Of a stretch of DNA of 64,000 nucleotides, positions 51,038 through 59,675 are shown in pieces (position 1 is the first letter of the stretch; each line of letters opens with the position of its first letter). The stretch covers positions 82,450-146,449 of the forward strand of contig JBFXED010000003.1 in the NCBI GenBank assembly GCA_050180485.1, in the 5' to 3' direction. The notes beneath the pieces were generated by a model. That model saw only the letters and a list, made by a program, of their open reading frames with translations, was not told where the DNA came from and did not search any database. A program made the translations under genes and the position numbers. This stretch comes from CADEGL01 sp050180485 (GTDB lineage: Bacteria > Pseudomonadota > Alphaproteobacteria > CADEGL01).

Positions 51038-52641
51038 ACGAGGTCCCGTCTCCGCCCCGAGAACGGTCCGCCCGCCACGCCCGCTGGGCATTCCTTCTAT
51101 TAGCACCGCCCGCCCATGGGCTTCTCGCCCTCGTGTTCGCGATGGATGCGAACTGGGACTTGCGCAATTACCACTACTACAACGCCTATGCATTCCTCGG
51201 CGGGCGGGAAGGCTACGATCTTCTGGTGGCCTCGGTGCCGACCTTCTTCAACCCGCTGCTCGATCTGCCGTTCTTCTTGGCCGCCGAGGCGTGGCCCGCG
51301 CGGCTGGTGGGTTTCCTGCTCGGCACCGTGCAGGGGCTCAACGCCTTGCCGCTGTTTGGCATCGGGCGCGCGCTGGTCGCCGTCGATGATCCATTGCGGC
51401 GCGTGGGCATCGCGGCGGGCTTCGCGGTGCTGGGACTCGCGGGTGCGATTACTCTCTCTTTGGTCGGGACCACCTTCTACGACAACGTGGTGACGCTCGG
51501 CCCGCTCGCGGCCCTATGTCTGGTGATGGCGCGATACCGCGGCTTCGGTACCACGCCGGCCTGGCGCGTCTGCGCGCTGGCGCTGTTGACCGGCGCGCTA
51601 TGCGGCCTTGCCGCGGGCCTCAAGCAGCCATCGGCGATCTATGGCGTGGGCGTGGGCGCGGCGTTGCTGGTCGTGCCCGCCACCTGGCCTCGGCGTTTCG
51701 CTCTTGCCACGGCCTTCGCTTTGGGTGCCATCGCGGGCGTGGCTGTCAGCGGCGGCTGGTGGATGTGGCATTTGTGGAGCACGTTGGGCAATCCGATGTT
51801 CCCCTTCTACAACGACGTCTTCGCCTCGCCGATGGCGCTGATCTCGGATTACAAGAAGGTCTTCTATCTGCCGGACAGCCTGCTGGCGCGGCTGTTCTTC
51901 CCGGTCACCTACACGCTCGATCCCACTGTCACCAGCGACGCCGCTTTCCGCGACCATCGCATCCTGGCGTGCTTTTTCCTGGTACCGCTGGCCGCGATCG
52001 CGGCGCTGGCGCGGCGAGCCGCGCCGCCGCTCGTGCGGCCTCTGCCCGCGCGCATCCTTCTGGCCTTCGCGGCGGTGACCTATGCAAGCTGGGTCGTTCT
52101 GTTCGGGATTTACCGCTATGTGCTGGCGCTCGAGATGTTGGCGCCGCTGGTCATCCTGGCCTGCTTCTCGCAATTCCCCGGTGGCTGGCGCTGGCGCGCG
52201 GTGGGTGCGGGCGTGGTCATCCTCCTGGTGGTCGGAACCGCGCGGCCGGTTGACTGGGGCCGCGTGGCCTGGGCCGACAAATGGGTGCGCACCGAGGTGC
52301 CGCCGCTCGACCGACCGGGCGAGACCATCGTGCTGTTGGCCGGACACGAGCCGTTCGGTTTTCTTGTGCCCGGTTTCCCGCCCGAGACGCGCTTCCTGCG
52401 TATCGACGGGGGCTTCACCACGCCGCGCGAGCCTGAGGTGGGTTTCAACACGCTGATGCGCGACGCCATCGCGTCCCACCAGGGGCCTATCTATATCCTG
52501 ACGATTCCGACCGACCGGCGTTCGCCCGAAACCAGCGCGGCGGCCTATGGGCTCGCGATCGATTGGAACGATTGCCGCCCCGTGACATCTACTATCGGCT
52601 GGATGCCGTATGAACTCTGTGCCGTCCACCGCACGGGCTGA
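51034..52641 (+). CDS. Polytopic membrane protein, GT-C glycosyltransferase-like
   Basis: A 535-residue integral membrane protein with about ten to twelve helices. After the first helix comes a loop with MDANWDLRNYHYYNAYAFLG, whose D-x-N/D and aromatic residues resemble the catalytic periplasmic loop of GT-C (GT39/GT87-like) glycosyltransferases. A soluble C-terminal part (about residues 410-535, from DWGRVAWADKWVRTEVPPLD on) ends with GWMPYELCAV. The donor would be a polyprenyl-linked sugar; this is inference. It is translationally coupled to the MFS gene by a GTGA overlap. It recalls in general design, but not in detail, the polytopic protein at 13715-15040. Confidence 0.65.
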   Translation: MNEVPSPPRERSARHARWAFLLLAPPAHGLLALVFAMDANWDLRNYHYYNAYAFLGGREGYDLLVASVPTFFNPLLDLPFFLAAEAWPARLVGFLLGTVQGLNALPLFGIGRALVAVDDPLRRVGIAAGFAVLGLAGAITLSLVGTTFYDNVVTLGPLAALCLVMARYRGFGTTPAWRVCALALLTGALCGLAAGLKQPSAIYGVGVGAALLVVPATWPRRFALATAFALGAIAGVAVSGGWWMWHLWSTLGNPMFPFYNDVFASPMALISDYKKVFYLPDSLLARLFFPVTYTLDPTVTSDAAFRDHRILACFFLVPLAAIAALARRAAPPLVRPLPARILLAFAAVTYASWVVLFGIYRYVLALEMLAPLVILACFSQFPGGWRWRAVGAGVVILLVVGTARPVDWGRVAWADKWVRTEVPPLDRPGETIVLLAGHEPFGFLVPGFPPETRFLRIDGGFTTPREPEVGFNTLMRDAIASHQGPIYILTIPTDRRSPETSAAAYGLAIDWNDCRPVTSTIGWMPYELCAVHRTG

Positions 52642-52730
52642 GCAAGAGATAGGGGCATGTCGGCGTGACGATAAGTTAGGGTACCGTTAGACTTATAGGT
52701 ACATTTAAACGGAAACGGCCGGCGATCGCG

Positions 52731-53159
52731 ATGAAATGCATTTTAGTGGCAGCCGATGGATCGGCCGATGCGGATCGGGCTATCGATACCGCCGCCCATC
52801 TTGCCAAGGCACTCGGCGCCGAGTTGGTGATCCTAACGGTGGGTGGCAGCATCAGCGGAGCGGAATTGCGCCAATTGGCCGACACCGGAGGGAAACTGAG
52901 CGAGACTTTAGAACTGGCCTCCCAGGAGATCCTGCGGCAGGCTGAAAAACGGGCGCAAAAAGCCGGCATTCTCGCACCCAGGCTTCGACACGAATGGGGC
53001 GACCCAGCCGAGGTCATCATTGATGTCGTCCAAAAGGAGAAGGCGGATATAGTCGTTGCCGGCAGGCGCGGCCATGGACGCCTTGCGGGGTTGCTGATGG
53101 GCAGCGTGTCACAGAAACTGGCGACCTTAGCTCCGTGCGCCGTCGTCATCGTGCCTTGA
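52731..53159 (+). CDS. Universal stress protein (UspA family)
   Basis: A 142-residue single-domain Usp protein. The first strand and helix (KCILVAADGSADADRAIDTA) carry the typical Asp. The ATP-binding motif is present near the C terminus as GRRGHGRLAGLLMGSVSQKL (G-2x-G-9x-G-S), so it probably binds ATP. The final strand is PCAVVIVP. No strong ribosome-binding site is seen (GCGATCGCG before the ATG). The surrounding bases 52665-52725 are less GC-rich than the rest. It lies 89 bases after the GT-C-like gene and is followed, 74 bases on, by an SbmA-like membrane protein; whether they are co-transcribed is unclear. Confidence 0.9.
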   Translation: MKCILVAADGSADADRAIDTAAHLAKALGAELVILTVGGSISGAELRQLADTGGKLSETLELASQEILRQAEKRAQKAGILAPRLRHEWGDPAEVIIDVVQKEKADIVVAGRRGHGRLAGLLMGSVSQKLATLAPCAVVIVP

Positions 53160-53233
53160 AACTGTCGGGCCGCATTGAAGGAGGCGAGCGGCACTTTTGC
53201 ACGGCGGGAGCGTTTCCGAGGTAGAGCCGGTCG

Positions 53234-54349
53234 ATGGGTATCTTCCGTCAAGTCACGCTGGTCCTTGACCGTAAGCAGCTTCTGGGGCGGTTCTGGCAGT
53301 CTGGATCGGAGGTGTGGCGCGCCCGAAAGACCTGGGTATGCGCTCTAGCAACGTTTCTTGTCATCGTCGTTCTGCTGCAACTGCTATTGCAGGTTCTGCT
53401 CAACACTTGGAACCGCAGGTTCTTCGATGCGCTCGAGCAGCGGGATGAACAAGCGCTTTGGACTCAATCCATGGTCTTCCTTCCGCTCGCCCTTGGTAGC
53501 GTCGCGTTGGCGGCTATCTCTGTCTGGGGGCGAATGACCGCGCAACGCGGCTGGCGCGAAGCGCTGACGCGGCAGGTCATCGGAAAATGGCTCAAGGGGG
53601 GCCGCTTTCGGAAATTCAATACGCTTGCCGAAGGTACGGAGAATCCGGAATACCGCATCGCGGTAGATATACGTGTATCGACGGATGCGCCGGTCGATCT
53701 CGTGCTTGCTTTTCTGTCGTCGATCTTGACGGCCATCACCTTTTTCAGCGTCCTCTGGTCGATCGGTGGCAGCCTGGACGTTTTCGTGTTCGGTGTCAGG
53801 ATCACGATCCCAGGCTATCTGGTGTTAGGCGTGATCATCTATTCCGGCATTCTGTCGGGTTCGATGCTGTTAATTGGCCGCCGACTCACTAACGTGATCG
53901 AGCGCACAAACCAATCGGAGGCGGAGTTTCGCGCCGCCACCGAGATGTTTCGGGGTGATGACGCGCACGCTCCTGCGGCCGAGGTCGAAGACGGAAGGGA
54001 ACGCAATCTTTGGCTCAAGTTGCAGGCCGTGCTGCTCTGGTGGCGCGAGCTTTGCTCGCAACTCACGCGCACGACGATCATTTCCCATGGTAACTTCCTG
54101 TTCGCGCCCGTTGTCGCATGGATACTGTGCGTTCCCAAGTATTTGAGCGGCGCCATGACGCTCGGAGAGCTGACCCAAACTGCCGCCGCCTTCGTCACCG
54201 TGCAGGGCGCGTTCAACTGGCTCGTGGACAATTACCAACGGCTGGCGGACTGGCGTTCGGCGTCGCACCGCGTCGCAACCCTTCTCCTGGCGCTCGATGA
54301 GACCGAGGCCGAAGAATCCGCCGAGGCTCCGGCGTCCCCGGAACCCTAG
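53234..54349 (+). CDS. SbmA/BacA-like ABC transporter membrane domain without an ATPase domain
   Basis: A 371-residue inner-membrane protein matching the ABC transporter type 2 (SbmA/BacA, YddA) membrane domain. It has a long first helix (CALATFLVIVVLLQLLLQVL), the NTWNRRFFDALEQRD loop and helix pairs, with the family's GTENPEYRIAVDIR and GNFLFAPVVAWILCVPKYL. YddA-type proteins carry an ATPase of about 200 residues after this region. Here the protein stops after the membrane domain with an acidic tail (DETEAEESAEAPASPEP). It therefore resembles SbmA/BacA, which use proton-driven uptake of peptides. No frameshifted ATPase follows; the next gene is on the other strand. Confidence 0.82.
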   Translation: MGIFRQVTLVLDRKQLLGRFWQSGSEVWRARKTWVCALATFLVIVVLLQLLLQVLLNTWNRRFFDALEQRDEQALWTQSMVFLPLALGSVALAAISVWGRMTAQRGWREALTRQVIGKWLKGGRFRKFNTLAEGTENPEYRIAVDIRVSTDAPVDLVLAFLSSILTAITFFSVLWSIGGSLDVFVFGVRITIPGYLVLGVIIYSGILSGSMLLIGRRLTNVIERTNQSEAEFRAATEMFRGDDAHAPAAEVEDGRERNLWLKLQAVLLWWRELCSQLTRTTIISHGNFLFAPVVAWILCVPKYLSGAMTLGELTQTAAAFVTVQGAFNWLVDNYQRLADWRSASHRVATLLLALDETEAEESAEAPASPEP

Positions 54350-54361
54350 TGGAGTGCCCTT

Positions 54362-55318
54362 CTAGCCCAGCTCCAGGGCGAGTGCCCGCAATCCGACGAA
54401 CGCGGGGTCGTCGCAGACGATGACGAAGATCGGAATGGGTTGGACATACCACCCGAGCCGGCCTTTCGACTCGAAGCGGTAGCGGAATGCCGAGTGCGGC
54501 AGGTGGTCGACGATGTGGCGAATAATGCCGCCGGCAATGAAGACGCCGCCCTGGGCGCAGAACGTGAGCGCCAAGTTTCCCGCCACGTCGCCCAGCAGCG
54601 CACAAAACATGTCTACAGCCGCCCGGCTGATCGGGCAGCTTTCTGCACGCGCCGCACGCGTGATCTCGGCCGTGCTCCGCTTCGGCGCCGCAACCGATCC
54701 GATGTCCGACAGTGCCTGGTATATGTTCTCCAGCCCATCGCCGGACAGGAGGCGCTCCACCGACACGTGGGAGAACTTCGCGCGCAACCTTTCGATCACG
54801 GCGGCTTCGCGAGTCGATGCGCTGGACGCCGTGGTGTGTCCTGCTTCGCTCCGCAGCACGCTCTTCACCTTGGGCAGGTAGACGGCGACGCCCAGGCCGG
54901 TGCCAGGCCCCAGGACGACCGCAGGCAATTCCGGCACCCGCGCGCCGCCGCCGATCTGGACGAGATGGCCCGCGGGCAGGTGTGGAAGCGCCCAGCCCAG
55001 CGCCTCGAAGTCGTTCAGAAGGCGCACAGTCTCGAAGCCGAAGCGCGCCCTGAGTTCATCGGCATCGACAGTCCAGGCGCTGTTGGTGAGTTCGCAGCGC
55101 TGGCCTGTCACCACGCCGGCCACGGCCAATATGGCCTGAGGAATCGTGGAGCCTGCGTGGTCGGTCAGGAAAACGGCAAGGGCGTCGGCAAAATGTCGAT
55201 GATCCTTGACCGCCATATGTGCGATCGGGCCCGCCACGCCGTTGGCCAGGACGGCAAAGCGCACATTGGTGCCTCCGACATCCGCCAGCAGGACGCGATT
55301 TGACGAGGTTCGTGTCAT
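54362..55318 (-). CDS. glk: Glucokinase
   Basis: A 318-residue glucokinase of the bacterial Glk (ROK-distinct) family that phosphorylates glucose. The N-terminal phosphate-binding motif is LLADVGGTNVRFAV. Other markers are LLNDFEALGWALPHL (catalytic Asp and sugar contact), VVLGPGTGLGVAVYL and FIAGGIIRHIVDHL. The start at ATG 55318 overlaps by 4 bases the stop of the GH1 glucosidase gene on the same strand (ATGA), so the two are coupled. Glucose freed by the hydrolase would be phosphorylated here. The much longer open frame upstream is the GH1 gene in another frame. Confidence 0.92.
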   Translation of the reverse strand: MTRTSSNRVLLADVGGTNVRFAVLANGVAGPIAHMAVKDHRHFADALAVFLTDHAGSTIPQAILAVAGVVTGQRCELTNSAWTVDADELRARFGFETVRLLNDFEALGWALPHLPAGHLVQIGGGARVPELPAVVLGPGTGLGVAVYLPKVKSVLRSEAGHTTASSASTREAAVIERLRAKFSHVSVERLLSGDGLENIYQALSDIGSVAAPKRSTAEITRAARAESCPISRAAVDMFCALLGDVAGNLALTFCAQGGVFIAGGIIRHIVDHLPHSAFRYRFESKGRLGWYVQPIPIFVIVCDDPAFVGLRALALELG

Positions 55319-56673
55319 GCCGGCACGCGCCCACGCGCGGACCGTATCACGTCCCGGTACCAGTGGAATGACGCCTTCGGTATCCGCTTTTGGATCGGGT
55401 AGTCGACATAGGTGAGGCCAAACCGCACGCTGTAACCGGCGCTCCACTCGAAATTGTCGAGCAGCGACCAGACAAAATAGCCGCGCACATCCGCGCCTGC
55501 GGCGACGGCCTTGTCCACCGCGCCGATATGGGCGCGCAGATAGGCGATGCGGGCTTCATCTACGATGGCGCCGTTGTCGTCTGGCTTATCGTAAGCGCCC
55601 AGGCCGTTCTCCAGCACATAGATCGGGAGCCGGTATCGCGCCGCGAGGATGCGCAGGGTGTTCGCGAACAACTCCGCATTGATTGGCCAGCCCATGGGCG
55701 TCAGAGGAATATCCGGCGGACGGGCGCCGAACCCGAATCCCATGGGCTGTGCAGGATCGCCCTTCACGTAGACCGGACCGTAGTGATTCAAGCCAAACCA
55801 ATCGATCGGCCGCCGGATGCGCTCGAGGTCGCCAGGACGAACATGGGGTTCCATGGCGGAACGCATGGACTCGGGATAGGTTCCGAGGCATTGGGGATCC
55901 GGAAACGCCCGATTCCAGTAGGCGTCGCACAGCGTCGCCGCTTGCGCATCGGCGACCGACGAAGGAAGGCAAGTCTGCACGTTGTGGATGGATCCGATCA
56001 AACTGCCAGGCGCTTCCGTGCGCAGAGCATCGACGGCCGCACCGTGGGCTAAATTCACGTGGTGAATGACGCTGTGCAGGACGTCCGAGCGGGACGTCCT
56101 GCTCTCTGCATTATCGAAGCCGTGAGCGAATAGCGTGAAGATGGATGGTTCGTTCATGGTCGCGAAGCGCACGACTCGGCTGCCATAGCGCTTCGCGACG
56201 AGCGCGGCGTAATCGGCGAACCATCCGACGCAATCCCGCGCGGTCCAGCCGCCCCGGTCCTCTAGAGCCTGCGGCATATCCCAATGGAAGAGGCACAACC
56301 ACGGCTCGATGCCGGCCTCGTCGAGCGCACCGATCAGCCGATCATAAAAGGCGAGCCCTTCTTCGTTCGGTGCGCCGCGCCCGAGCGGAAGGATACGCGG
56401 CCAGGCCACCGAAAATCGATATGCTTGGACGCCCAGTTGCCGCATCAAGCCGACGTCTTCCCGATAGCGGTGATAGTGATCGCATGCCACGTCCCCGGTT
56501 TCGCCGTTCGCCACCAAGCCCTTCTGGCCATAAGTGTCCCAAACGCTGAGCCCGCGGCCGCCTTCACGCGCCGCTCCCTCGATCTGGAAGGCTGACGTCG
56601 ACACCCCCCAGATGAAGTCGGGGCCCAGCGCGGCGGTGGATGGCAACGCCATGTGCGAAATGTTTGTGTCCAT
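55315..56673 (-). CDS. Beta-glucosidase, glycoside hydrolase family 1
   Basis: A 452-residue cytoplasmic retaining beta-glucosidase. The acid/base Glu175 is in FATMNEPSIF and the nucleophile Glu355 in YVLENGLGAY. The N-terminal FIWGVSTSAFQIEGAAREGG, WDTYGQ and AYRFSVAWPRILP segments are standard for GH1. There is no signal peptide. I chose ATG 56673 (MDTNISHMALPS); ATG 56652 is also possible. It begins the glk operon and is divergent from the agarase-like gene, with about 140 bases between them holding both promoters. It can also accept other beta-linked disaccharides; glucose release fits the glk partner. Confidence 0.92.
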   Translation of the reverse strand: MDTNISHMALPSTAALGPDFIWGVSTSAFQIEGAAREGGRGLSVWDTYGQKGLVANGETGDVACDHYHRYREDVGLMRQLGVQAYRFSVAWPRILPLGRGAPNEEGLAFYDRLIGALDEAGIEPWLCLFHWDMPQALEDRGGWTARDCVGWFADYAALVAKRYGSRVVRFATMNEPSIFTLFAHGFDNAESRTSRSDVLHSVIHHVNLAHGAAVDALRTEAPGSLIGSIHNVQTCLPSSVADAQAATLCDAYWNRAFPDPQCLGTYPESMRSAMEPHVRPGDLERIRRPIDWFGLNHYGPVYVKGDPAQPMGFGFGARPPDIPLTPMGWPINAELFANTLRILAARYRLPIYVLENGLGAYDKPDDNGAIVDEARIAYLRAHIGAVDKAVAAGADVRGYFVWSLLDNFEWSAGYSVRFGLTYVDYPIQKRIPKASFHWYRDVIRSARGRVPA

Positions 56674-56813
56674 CGGTCTTGCCGCGCCATCAAGGCCAGC
56701 AATGTCACGAGAGGCTGGAGGGTTAGACCTCAAGCCCGCCATACGCGGCCTGATGCCAGGTTGAGCCAAATCAATACATCATAGCGGCAAAAGGCATTAG
56801 ATTTTTCTCCTGC

Positions 56814-58193
56814 TTGCGGAACAGGGCAGTGGAATACGCGTCCAGAACCCGATGGGGCGGTATCGTCGACCGTTCGACTATCTCCGGCGCCTTTTTTCGC
56901 GTGGGCGAGCGGGGCGGCGTATCTTGGCTCGTCGATCCCGACGGCGGCCGTTTTCTGTCGAAGGGCGTCAACACGGTGCGTTTCGACCAGGATCGGATTC
57001 AGAACAGCGATCGCATTCCCTACGCTGAAGCGTGCCGGCGCAAGTACGGCGATGAAGAGGCGTGGCGCACGGCGACGGCCGTGCGGCTCGCGGGCTGGGG
57101 ATTCAATACCCTTGGCTCCTGGTCCGACGATAGAGTCGCGGCTCAAGCGACGCGTCCCCTGGCCGTCACGCCCAATCTGCACCTAGCCATGTCGTTCGCC
57201 TGGCGAAAGAACGAAGCGGCCAGGGACGGCCGCAAGCACGAATTCCCCGACGTGTTCGATCCGGCGCTCGAGCGCCACGTCGTTCGAGTGGCTTCGGAAC
57301 TATGCGCCGGGCGCAGCGGCGATCCGCGCATTATCGGCTGGTTCGCGGACAACGAGCTTCGCTGGGATCCGGACTGGCGCGGGCCGGAAGAGCTTCTGAC
57401 CCTCTTCCTCAATATGGCGCCCGGCAGTCCGGGTCGCGAAGGCGCTATCGAATTCCTGCGGACCCGGTATGGCGAATTTGCCGCTTGCAGCGCCGTCTGG
57501 CGGCTTCCCGCGCGGTCTTGGGACGAGTTGGCCGCAATCGACCAGGTGGTTCAGCCTTACTTCCGGCCGCCACCTTACGACCGAGCCGCCGCCGGCGAGG
57601 AAGTAGCCAACCGCGCGCAGCCCGGGCGCATGGCCGTGATGGACGATTGCGATCGTTTCCTCGGGCAGGTGGCGACACGCTACTTCGAACTGACGAGCGC
57701 CGCGATCAGGAAGGTCGATCAGAACCATCTCCTACTGGGTTGCCGATTTGCCTATCCGCCGGCGAGGGCCGTGATCGCGGCGGCAGGGCGGTACGTCGAT
57801 GTGATCTCGTTCAACTGTTACGACCGCGACCCGGCGGCCGCGCTCGATGCTTATGCGGCCACGGGCAAACCTTGCTTGATCGGAGAATTCTCTTTCCGCG
57901 GCGACGATTCCGGTCTTCCGAATACGCGCGGGGCTGGGCCGCGTGTGGCGACCCAGGCCGAGCGCGCAGCCGGTTTCCGCTCCTATGTGGCTACGGCGCT
58001 GCGGTATCCGTCCTGCGTTGGCTATCATTGGTTCGAATACGCGGATCAGCCGGCGGAGGGGCGCTTCGATGGCGAAAACTCCAATTTCGGCATGGTCACC
58101 ATCGACGACCGCGTCTATGGGACACTCGTCGACGCGATGGCTGCCATCAACGGCGAAGCCGAACTCCTTCATGCGGCGGCGGCGCAGGCTTAA
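56814..58193 (+). CDS. Agarase-like glycoside hydrolase (clan GH-A)
   Basis: A 459-residue protein with a TIM-barrel hydrolase pattern. The N-terminal VDPDGGRFLSKGVNTVRFDQ resembles the GH50 and related agarase families. Acid/base is probably Glu181 in GWFADNELRW, and the nucleophile Glu358 in LIGEFSFRG. There is no signal peptide, so it would act on imported oligosaccharides. The true substrate is uncertain; the name reflects similarity of the fold, not a test on agar. The start is TTG 56814 or GTG 56829, both without a strong ribosome-binding site. It lies 21 bases before the GH4 gene on the same strand, and divergent from GH1 and glk. Confidence 0.72.
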   Translation: MRNRAVEYASRTRWGGIVDRSTISGAFFRVGERGGVSWLVDPDGGRFLSKGVNTVRFDQDRIQNSDRIPYAEACRRKYGDEEAWRTATAVRLAGWGFNTLGSWSDDRVAAQATRPLAVTPNLHLAMSFAWRKNEAARDGRKHEFPDVFDPALERHVVRVASELCAGRSGDPRIIGWFADNELRWDPDWRGPEELLTLFLNMAPGSPGREGAIEFLRTRYGEFAACSAVWRLPARSWDELAAIDQVVQPYFRPPPYDRAAAGEEVANRAQPGRMAVMDDCDRFLGQVATRYFELTSAAIRKVDQNHLLLGCRFAYPPARAVIAAAGRYVDVISFNCYDRDPAAALDAYAATGKPCLIGEFSFRGDDSGLPNTRGAGPRVATQAERAAGFRSYVATALRYPSCVGYHWFEYADQPAEGRFDGENSNFGMVTIDDRVYGTLVDAMAAINGEAELLHAAAAQA

Positions 58194-58214
58194 TCCTGAC
58201 CAGAGGGCAGTGCC

Positions 58215-59492
58215 ATGGGAAAGCAGGCCAAGATCGTGTTCATCGGCGCGACCAGCATGGCCTTCGGGCTGGAGATGCTGCGCGACGTGTTCGGCAACGA
58301 CGAGTTGCGCGGCAGTACCCTCACCCTAGTCGGGCGCAACGCGCAGACGCTGAACAAGATGGCGGAGCTTGCAAAGCTCCTGAATGCCAAATCGGGCGCG
58401 GGGCTTACGGTCGAGCAGACCACCGACCGCCGCGCTGCCCTGGACGGCGCGGACTTCGTGGTCAATGCCGCGGCCATCGACCGCAACCGATTGTGGAAGC
58501 TGGACTTCGAAATTCCACGCAAATACGGCATCCGCCATACGTTGGGCGAGAATGGCGGCCCCGGCGGACTTTTCTTCACTTTGCGTACATTGCCTCTTGT
58601 GTTCGATTTCGCGCGCGAAATGGAAGCACTCTGCCCCAAGGCGTTGTTCATCAATTTCTCCAACCCGGAAAACCGCATCATCCTTGCGCTGGGGAAATAC
58701 AGCTCGATCCGCGCGCTTGGCTTGTGTCACGGCATCTTCATGGGGCGGGGCGACGTGGCTCGCATTCTCGACCGGCAGTACGACGACCTCGAAGTCTGGG
58801 CCGCCGGCATCAACCATTTTCAATGCATCCTGCAGATCCGAGACCGAGCCAGCGGCGAGGACCTCTACCCGCTGCTGCGCGAGCGGGAGCGGAGTTACGA
58901 TCCGACGTTCGGTCCGCTTACCCGCACGTTATTCCGGGCATTCGGTTACTGGATGACCTGCAGCGACGACCATTTGGGCGAATACCTGGCCTACGGCTGG
59001 GAGAGCGGCGAGCATGGCTATGACTTTGCGGCGGACGAGCGTGGCCGCGCGGAGTTTGCCGCCGAGCTCGACCGCGTGCTTGGGGGCAGAACCATGCCGG
59101 CCCATTGGCTGACGCCGTCGGGCGCGCGCGCGGCGGCGGTCGCGGGCAGCATCCTCCACAACCGAAAGCGTCTCTTCGACTCGGGCATCGTCATGAACCG
59201 CGGCACGATCGAGAACTTGCCGACGGACGCTGCGGTCGAGGTGCCGGTGATGACCGACGCGACGGGTGTCCACCCGGTCTCGCTGGGCCCTTTGCCCGAT
59301 CCGGTTGCCAAGCTCATCGCCACGCAGGTCAACGTCCAACAACTCGCGGTCGAGGCCGCCATGCGGGGCTCGAAGGAGCTGGCCTTGCAGGCGTTGTTGA
59401 TTGACCCCGTCGTGAACTCCGCCTCCGCTGCGGTCAAGCTCCTTGATGAGCTGTGGGAAGTGAACCGCCCCTATATCCGCCCCTGTTTGTGA
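58215..59492 (+). CDS. Glycoside hydrolase family 4 (NAD+/Mn2+-dependent alpha-glycosidase type)
   Basis: A 425-residue GH4 enzyme. This family uses NAD+ and a divalent metal to cleave alpha-galactosides, alpha-glucosides or 6-phosphoglucosides by a redox mechanism. The NAD+ fold is IVFIGATSMAFGLEMLRDVF. The family's NP pair is in FINFSNPENRII, Cys171-His172 (LCHGIF) and His201 (AGINHFQC) are the likely metal ligands, and DHLGEYLAYG is another family segment. AGGGCAG precedes the ATG. It is cytoplasmic and co-oriented with the agarase-like gene. Whether the substrate is phosphorylated cannot be told; no PTS gene adjoins, which favours non-phosphorylated substrates. Confidence 0.85.
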   Translation: MGKQAKIVFIGATSMAFGLEMLRDVFGNDELRGSTLTLVGRNAQTLNKMAELAKLLNAKSGAGLTVEQTTDRRAALDGADFVVNAAAIDRNRLWKLDFEIPRKYGIRHTLGENGGPGGLFFTLRTLPLVFDFAREMEALCPKALFINFSNPENRIILALGKYSSIRALGLCHGIFMGRGDVARILDRQYDDLEVWAAGINHFQCILQIRDRASGEDLYPLLRERERSYDPTFGPLTRTLFRAFGYWMTCSDDHLGEYLAYGWESGEHGYDFAADERGRAEFAAELDRVLGGRTMPAHWLTPSGARAAAVAGSILHNRKRLFDSGIVMNRGTIENLPTDAAVEVPVMTDATGVHPVSLGPLPDPVAKLIATQVNVQQLAVEAAMRGSKELALQALLIDPVVNSASAAVKLLDELWEVNRPYIRPCL

Positions 59493-59573
59493 GACGCGCA
59501 GCGTTCAAACGCGACACCGGCGCCGGACTGACGCCTTCTTCCGCCGTCGCTGCTGCGATATAAGAAGGCCCGT

Positions 59574-59650
59574 GTCCCCGTAGCTCAGCCGGATAGAGCG
59601 CAGGATTCCTAATCCTGAGGCCGTGGGTTCGAATCCCGCCGGGGACACCA
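59574..59650 (+). tRNA. tRNA-Arg (anticodon CCT)
   Basis: A 77-base tRNA with encoded CCA. The acceptor GTCCCCG pairs with CGGGGAC. The anticodon stem CAGGA/TCCTG holds loop TTCCTAA, giving anticodon CCT (reads AGG, Arg). The T-loop GTTCGAATC is standard. A GATATAAG sequence at 59557-59564 may be its -10 promoter box. Confidence 0.96.
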
Positions 59651-59675
59651 TTTTCGCGGTTGGGGGTTGGACGAT

